Positions 59,622 through 64,000 of a DNA stretch of 64,000 nt are shown piece by piece. This stretch comes from Paraburkholderia sp. D15 (GTDB lineage: Bacteria > Pseudomonadota > Gammaproteobacteria > Burkholderiales > Burkholderiaceae): assembly GCF_029910215.1 (NCBI RefSeq), contig NZ_CP110395.1:2790001-2854000 (forward strand). The letters run 5' to 3'. The stretch's first letter is position 1, and every line of letters begins with the position of its first letter. The translations under genes and the position numbers were made by a program. The notes beneath the pieces are model-generated. The model was not told the DNA's origin. It ran no database searches and saw only the letters and a program-made list of their open reading frames with translations.

Positions 59622-60824
59622 TCAGTTATACGACAGCCCCATCGCCTCGCGAACGTCGCGCATGGTTTCCGTGGCGAAACGTCGCGCCTTGTCGCAGCCG
59701 TCGGCGACGATCGCGCGCAACAGCGACGGGTCGTCCATGTACTTCTGCGCACGCTCCAGCATCGGCTGCTGCTCGCGCAGAATGCCTTCGATCACCGGCT
59801 GCTTGCATTCGAGACACCCGATGCCCGCCGTCCGGCAACCCTGCTCCGCCCACTGGTGAGTGGCTTCGTCCGTATACACCTGATGCAGTTGCCACACCGG
59901 ACATTTGTCCGGGTCGCCCGGGTCGGTGCGGCGCACGCGGGCCGGATCGGTCGGCATGGTGCGGACTTTTTTCGTGATGGTCTCCGCGTCTTCGCGCAGA
60001 CCGATCGTGTTGCCGTACGACTTCGACATCTTCTGACCATCGAGGCCCGGCATGCGTGCCGCTTCCGTCAGCATGGCCTGCGGCTCGACCAGAATGATCT
60101 TGCGCGACCCCTCCAGATAGCCGAACAGCCGCTCGCGGTCGCTCAGCGACAGACTCTGCGACTCCTGCAACATCGCGCGGGCCTGCTCGAGCGCTTCGTC
60201 GTCGCCTTCCTGCTGATAGGCGTTACGCAGTTCGTGGTAGAGCTTCGCGCGCTTGCCGCCGAGCTTTTTGGCGGCGTCGGTGGCTTTCTGCTCGAAACCC
60301 GGCTCGCGGCCATACAGGTAGTTGAAGCGGCGGGCGATTTCGCGCGTCATTTCGACGTGCGGCACCTGGTCTTCGCCGACCGGCACCAGCGAGCCGCGAT
60401 ACAGCAGAATGTCCGCCGCCATCAGCACCGGATAGCCGAGAAAGCCGTACGTGGACAGGTCCTTGTCCTTCAGCTTTTCCTGCTGCTCCTTGTAGGTCGG
60501 CACGCGCTCGAGCCAGCCGAGCGGTGTGCTCATGCCGAGCAGCAGCGCGAGTTCCGCGTGCTCCGGCACCTTGCTCTGGATGAACAGCGTGGCCTGCGCG
60601 GGATCGATACCGGAAGCGAGCCAGTCGATCAGCACGTCCCACACGTTCTTTTCGATCACCTCGGGCGTTTCGTAGTGCGTGGTCAGCGCATGCCAGTCGA
60701 CCACGCAGAAGAAACACGGATATTCCGATTGCAGCCGTACCCAGTTCTTCAGCACGCCGTGATAGTGGCCGAGGTGCAGCGAGCCGGTAGGCCGCATGCC
60801 GGAAAAGATACGGTCTGGGAACAT
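59622..60824 (-). CDS. trpS: Tryptophanyl-tRNA synthetase
   Basis: 400 aa class I synthetase. HIGH-like motif HLGH at 17-20 (SGMRPTGSLHLGHYHG) and KMSKS in LDGQKMSKSYGN. It contains an extra ~60-residue insert and a long C-terminus compared with E. coli TrpS (334 aa), as in other Burkholderiales. It follows the M50 peptidase gene by 6 bp, suggesting translational coupling. Confidence 0.97.
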   Translation of the reverse strand: MFPDRIFSGMRPTGSLHLGHYHGVLKNWVRLQSEYPCFFCVVDWHALTTHYETPEVIEKNVWDVLIDWLASGIDPAQATLFIQSKVPEHAELALLLGMSTPLGWLERVPTYKEQQEKLKDKDLSTYGFLGYPVLMAADILLYRGSLVPVGEDQVPHVEMTREIARRFNYLYGREPGFEQKATDAAKKLGGKRAKLYHELRNAYQQEGDDEALEQARAMLQESQSLSLSDRERLFGYLEGSRKIILVEPQAMLTEAARMPGLDGQKMSKSYGNTIGLREDAETITKKVRTMPTDPARVRRTDPGDPDKCPVWQLHQVYTDEATHQWAEQGCRTAGIGCLECKQPVIEGILREQQPMLERAQKYMDDPSLLRAIVADGCDKARRFATETMRDVREAMGLSYN

Positions 60825-60830
60825 GGTGTC

Positions 60831-61493
60831 TTAGAAAAGCGAAACGAGTGGGGACAGTATGGCCGTGATCGCACCGTAGCCGATATTCACGAGCGGATTC
60901 AGCCAGTAGCGCGACAGCGTGCCGGTCATCACCAGCGCCATCACGATGAAGAAGCCGTACGGCTCGATTCGCGACAACGCGATCGACTGGCGCGGCGGCA
61001 ACAGCGCCATCAGCACGCGCCCGCCGTCGAGCGGGGGCAGCGGAAACAGGTTCAGCACGCCGAGCACGAGATTGAAGTAGACGCCCGCCTTCGCCATGCC
61101 GATGAAAAACGCTTCGTCGATATTCATGCCGAGCAGCGCGACGAACACGATGTACCACACGAGCGCCTGCACGAAATTGCAGGCCGGCCCCGCCGCCGCG
61201 ACCCACAGGCTGCCCCAGCGCGGATTGCGCAGATTGCCGAAGGCGACCGGCACCGGCTTCGCGTAGCCGAACATGAACGCGCCGCTGGTGGCGAAATACA
61301 GCAGCAAGGGAATCGCGATGGTGCCGAGCGGATCGATATGCCGCATCGGATTGAGGGACACGCGGCCGAGCACGTAAGCGGTGTTGTCGCCGAGCCAGCG
61401 CGCGACGTAACCATGCGCGGCCTCATGCAACGTGATCGCGAAAATCACCGGCAGCGCGTACACCGCAATGGTTTGTATCAGGGAAGAATCCAT
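60831..61493 (-). CDS. Site-2-protease-like (M50) membrane metallopeptidase
   Basis: 220 aa with about five or six membrane segments. Zinc motif HEAAH (H23-E24-H27) in FAITLHEAAHGYVARWLGD and the second motif NLFPLPPLDGG with the Asp ligand. It belongs to the small FpvI/SpoIVFB-like group without PDZ domain; intramembrane cleavage is likely, but the target is unknown. It lies between sua5 and trpS in the conserved Burkholderia order. Confidence 0.92.
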   Translation of the reverse strand: MDSSLIQTIAVYALPVIFAITLHEAAHGYVARWLGDNTAYVLGRVSLNPMRHIDPLGTIAIPLLLYFATSGAFMFGYAKPVPVAFGNLRNPRWGSLWVAAAGPACNFVQALVWYIVFVALLGMNIDEAFFIGMAKAGVYFNLVLGVLNLFPLPPLDGGRVLMALLPPRQSIALSRIEPYGFFIVMALVMTGTLSRYWLNPLVNIGYGAITAILSPLVSLF

Positions 61494-61540
61494 AACTCGC
61501 TATTGTAACAACGCGCTGGCGGGCGTCTGTCCGCTTTCCA

Positions 61541-62176
61541 TCATGCCGTTTCCTCGAGCCCGAACGGCGCGAGCGAACCGCGCCCCGGGCGCACCAGCAC
61601 CGGCGCCGCGCCGGTCAGATCGATCACCGTCGACGGCTCGCAGAGACATGGTCCGCCGTCGATCACCAGATCCAGTTGCTTTTCCAGACGCTCGCGGATT
61701 TCCTCCGGATCGTTCAGCGGCTCGGTGTCGCCCGGCATGATCAGCGTGGAGCCGAGCAGCGGCTGGCCCAGTTCCTCGAGGATCGCCAGCGTGATCGCGT
61801 GATCCGGCACCCGCAGGCCGATGGTCTTGCGCGACGGATGCGACAGGCGCCGCGGCACTTCCTTGGTGGCCTGCAGCACGAACACGTAAGGACCGGGCGT
61901 GACCGACTTGATCAGCCGGTACTGGCGGTTGTCCACCATCGCGAAGTTCGCGAGTTCCGACAGATCGCGCACCAGCAGCGACAGCAACTGCTTCTCGTCG
62001 AGGCCGCGAATGCGCCGCAGACGTTCGACCGCGTTCTTGTCGTCGAGATGGCAGGCGAGCGCGTAGCTGGAGTCGGTCGGCAGCGCGACCACGCCGCCGT
62101 CGTTGATGATCTGCACCGCCTGTTTGACGAGGCGCGGCTGCGGATTGTCGGGATGAAGCCGGAAGTATTGGGACAT
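61541..62176 (-). CDS. L-threonylcarbamoyladenylate synthase family (Sua5/YciO/YrdC)
   Basis: 211 aa from MSQYFRLHPDNPQPRLVKQA; the upstream frame to 62230 was rejected. The family makes the threonylcarbamoyl-AMP for tRNA t6A37. GVVALPTDSSYALACHLDDK is the ATP/Thr site, and the KxR-SxN-type loops (TKEVPRRLSHPSRKTIGLRV) follow. It is closest to the YciO branch, whose exact role is not settled, so t6A function is uncertain. A second YrdC is likely elsewhere in the genome. Confidence 0.9.
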   Translation of the reverse strand: MSQYFRLHPDNPQPRLVKQAVQIINDGGVVALPTDSSYALACHLDDKNAVERLRRIRGLDEKQLLSLLVRDLSELANFAMVDNRQYRLIKSVTPGPYVFVLQATKEVPRRLSHPSRKTIGLRVPDHAITLAILEELGQPLLGSTLIMPGDTEPLNDPEEIRERLEKQLDLVIDGGPCLCEPSTVIDLTGAAPVLVRPGRGSLAPFGLEETA

Positions 62177-62333
62177 GGTCGCTAACGGTGAGTACCAGGG
62201 ATACACGCGAGCAGATAAGCGGTGACACACGCGGGATCAGCGGCGACGGCCCGGCCGCTGCACTGCTGTGTCTGGCGATGCTTCGGGACGGCGTGAGAAC
62301 CTGCGGGCGCGGCGCGCAACACGCGGCGCGCGA

Positions 62334-63164
62334 TCACAGCCAGCGTTCCCAGACAGGCTTGAGATCGGTGGGCAACGGCGGCAGCGTGCCGAGGTCGACG
62401 CGGCCCTCGCCCGGCGCGTGAAAGTCGGAACCGCGCGATGCCTCGAAGCCGAAGCGTCGCGCGACGTCCGCATACTCGCGGTATTGATCCGGCGTATGAC
62501 TGCCCGTGACCACCTCGATCGCCTTGCCGCCAAGGTCGATGAATTCGGCGAAGAACGCGTCGAACTCGGTCTGCGTGTAGTCGTACCGGCCCGGATGCGC
62601 AATGATCGCCTCGCCGCCGGAAGCCTGGATCCAGCGCACCGCATCGGCCAGCCTGGCCCAGCGGTGGGCCACGTAGCCAGCCTTGCCGTCGCCGAGATAG
62701 CGGGTGAACACGTCCTGGGTGGAACTGCAGAAGCCGCTTTCCACCATGAAACGCGCGAAATGCGTGCGCGAGATCATGTCCGGGTTCGACACGTATTTGA
62801 GCGCGCCCTCGTAGGCGTCCGGGATGCCGAGCGTGGCCAGCTGCTCACCGATCGCTTCGGCGCGCGCCGCGCGGCCGTTGCGGGTGCGTTCGAGCCCTTC
62901 GATCAGGACCGGGCTGGCCGGGTCGATGCCGAGCCCGACGATATGCACGGTGCGCGACGCCCACGTCACCGAAATCTCGACGCCGCTCAGGTAGGCCATG
63001 CCGAGCGCCTCGGCGGCGCTGCGCGCTTCCTGCTGGCCGCCGACTTCGTCGTGATCGGTGAGCGCCCACAGCGTCACGCCGCCCGCGTGCGCGCGACGCG
63101 CGACGTCGGCCGGCGCGAACTGGCCGTCGGAAACGGTGGAGTGACAGTGGAGGTCGGCGTTCAT
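62334..63164 (-). CDS. PHP-domain phosphoesterase (RNase AM / YciV-like)
   Basis: 276 aa. DLHCHSTVSDGQFAPADVAR opens the PHP domain, with further metal ligands in LTDHDEVGGQ, IAHPGRYD and GSDFHAPGEG. E. coli YciV (RNase AM) removes 5' nucleotides from 5S rRNA precursors and hydrolyses 3',5'-nucleoside bisphosphates. It is the first gene of the minus-strand group sua5-M50-trpS and the order agrees with YciV-YciO in E. coli. Confidence 0.93.
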   Translation of the reverse strand: MNADLHCHSTVSDGQFAPADVARRAHAGGVTLWALTDHDEVGGQQEARSAAEALGMAYLSGVEISVTWASRTVHIVGLGIDPASPVLIEGLERTRNGRAARAEAIGEQLATLGIPDAYEGALKYVSNPDMISRTHFARFMVESGFCSSTQDVFTRYLGDGKAGYVAHRWARLADAVRWIQASGGEAIIAHPGRYDYTQTEFDAFFAEFIDLGGKAIEVVTGSHTPDQYREYADVARRFGFEASRGSDFHAPGEGRVDLGTLPPLPTDLKPVWERWL

Positions 63165-63323
63165 CGTCGTCAGGAAAAAGGTCTGTGGCCATTTTACTGC
63201 AACGCAGTAAGCGGGCGCAGAGGTATCTCCCGGGCGGCGGCAGCGCGGCCTGGCCGTGGGTCGGCCGCAGGTCTGACGCGACCTTGCCTTGAGTGCGGTT
63301 ACGTGCAGTTACGTGCAGAATTC

Positions 63324-64000
63324 CTAGGCGCAGAATCCCTCGATCAGCGCCGCGACCTGCTCCGGCTGATCGTGATGCACCATGTGCCCCGCTTCGTCGA
63401 TGATCTTTTCCCGCCAGTTCGGAAACGCCTGAAAGCGGGCCTTGAACTCGTCGAGCGGGATCTCGCCGGCGATCTGCGCGAGCGTCGGCGAATTGACCGC
63501 CTCCACGTGCAACACCTTCGCGCTCACCTTGCGCCACACCGCCATCACCTCGTCGAGACGGTACAGGGTCGGGCCGTGCAGCTTGTGGGCCGGATCGGCG
63601 AGCAGCATGAAGCGCCCTTCGCCGTCCGGCTTCGACCAGTGTTGCGCGAGAAACTGCGCGCGCTGCGGCGCGAGACGCGGATTGGTCTTGATCAGGCGCG
63701 CGGCGACGTCGTCGAGCGACGCGTAGCGCTTCAGTTGCGGCGGATCGCGCAGGTCGTCGAGCCAGTTGCGCAGCCGCTTCGGCGCCTGCGCGGCATGCGA
63801 CGGCGCGAGCCCGAACCCTTCCAGATCGACCACCCGCCGCACCCGCTCCGGCCGGATGCCGGCGTACAGGCTGACGATGTTCGCGCCCATGCTGTGACCG
63901 ACCAGATTGACCTCGCCCTCCGGCGCATAGTGATCGAGCAGCGCGTCGAGATCGGCCAGATAATCCTGCACCCAGTAGTTGCCGCCGCCGCGTTCCGCGA
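63324..64000 (-). CDS. Alpha/beta hydrolase (C-terminal part, continues past the window end)
   Basis: About 225 codons are visible; the frame is open to the end (ERGGGNYWVQDYLADLDALL). The nucleophile elbow is LVGHSMGANIVS and the catalytic His is in DEAGHMVHHDQPEQVAALIE. Soluble, with no signal visible in this part. It is on the same strand as the PHP gene with a 159-bp gap. The substrate is unknown; the family is broad. Confidence 0.9.
   Translation of the reverse strand, partial: AERGGGNYWVQDYLADLDALLDHYAPEGEVNLVGHSMGANIVSLYAGIRPERVRRVVDLEGFGLAPSHAAQAPKRLRNWLDDLRDPPQLKRYASLDDVAARLIKTNPRLAPQRAQFLAQHWSKPDGEGRFMLLADPAHKLHGPTLYRLDEVMAVWRKVSAKVLHVEAVNSPTLAQIAGEIPLDEFKARFQAFPNWREKIIDEAGHMVHHDQPEQVAALIEGFCA

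Overview
The window is a GC-rich (clearly above 60% by eye), densely coded piece of betaproteobacterial chromosome. The conserved runs rlmN-rodZ-ispG-hisS-yfgM-bamB-der-hfq-hflX-hflK-hflC-hisZ-purA and PHP-sua5-M50-trpS-dapA-bamC point to the Burkholderiaceae, most likely Paraburkholderia or Burkholderia chromosome 1. This assignment is inferred from gene content and order; no database search was run. I see no tRNA, rRNA, CRISPR array, insertion sequence or phage gene.

Layout. 1-6.5 kb, minus strand: cysS, a 3-methyladenine DNA glycosylase with a histone-H1-like tail, accA, tilS and the start of lysC. 6.7-9.6 kb, plus strand: a TPR protein, a periplasmic and a cytosolic cyclophilin, and lpxH. 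9.7-14.6 kb: cysE and trmJ (minus), suhB and lplT (plus). 14.6-21.6 kb is accessory-looking: a secreted papain-like cysteine peptidase, a MerR regulator divergent from an exported alpha/beta hydrolase, a haloacetate-dehalogenase-like protein followed by the tail of a decayed flavin monooxygenase, two transglutaminase-like proteins with a tiny lysine-rich protein, and a DUF1488 protein. 21.8-34.8 kb: mutS with an overlapping degenerate metallophosphatase, slyD divergent from a JmjC ribosomal oxygenase, an alanine-rich lipoprotein, a DinG/YoaA helicase, a YdcH-like protein, a glutamine-rich exported coiled-coil protein and tex. 35-54.7 kb, all minus: kup, a phosphoribosyltransferase, purA, hisZ, DUF2065, hflC, hflK, hflX, hfq, der, bamB, yfgM, hisS, ispG, rodZ, rlmN, ndk. 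55-64 kb: a Bax-inhibitor-1 protein (plus), then on minus a metallo-beta-lactamase-fold protein, bamC, dapA, a methyltransferase, trpS, an M50 peptidase, a Sua5/YciO protein, a PHP phosphatase and a truncated alpha/beta hydrolase.

Most genes are housekeeping: tRNA charging and modification (cysS, hisS, trpS, tilS, trmJ, rlmN, sua5), outer-membrane assembly (bamB, bamC, yfgM, lpxH, ppiA), membrane proteolysis control (hflK, hflC), amino-acid synthesis (lysC, dapA, cysE, hisZ), purine synthesis and salvage (purA, gpt-like, ndk), and DNA repair (alkA, mutS, dinG-like).

The points most worth a second look are: the trmJ stop codon embedded in a 13-bp tandem repeat that places stops in all three frames; the transglutaminase pair in which one member lacks the expected catalytic His; the dehalogenase homologue lacking the expected catalytic Asp; the divergent exported papain-like peptidase; the H1-like tail on the glycosylase; the degenerate phosphatase behind mutS; and several strong hairpins between genes (hfq/hflX, rodZ/ispG, downstream of the alanine-rich lipoprotein). 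I did not find a convincing complete new multi-gene system. The accessory block between lplT and mutS is the best place to look.
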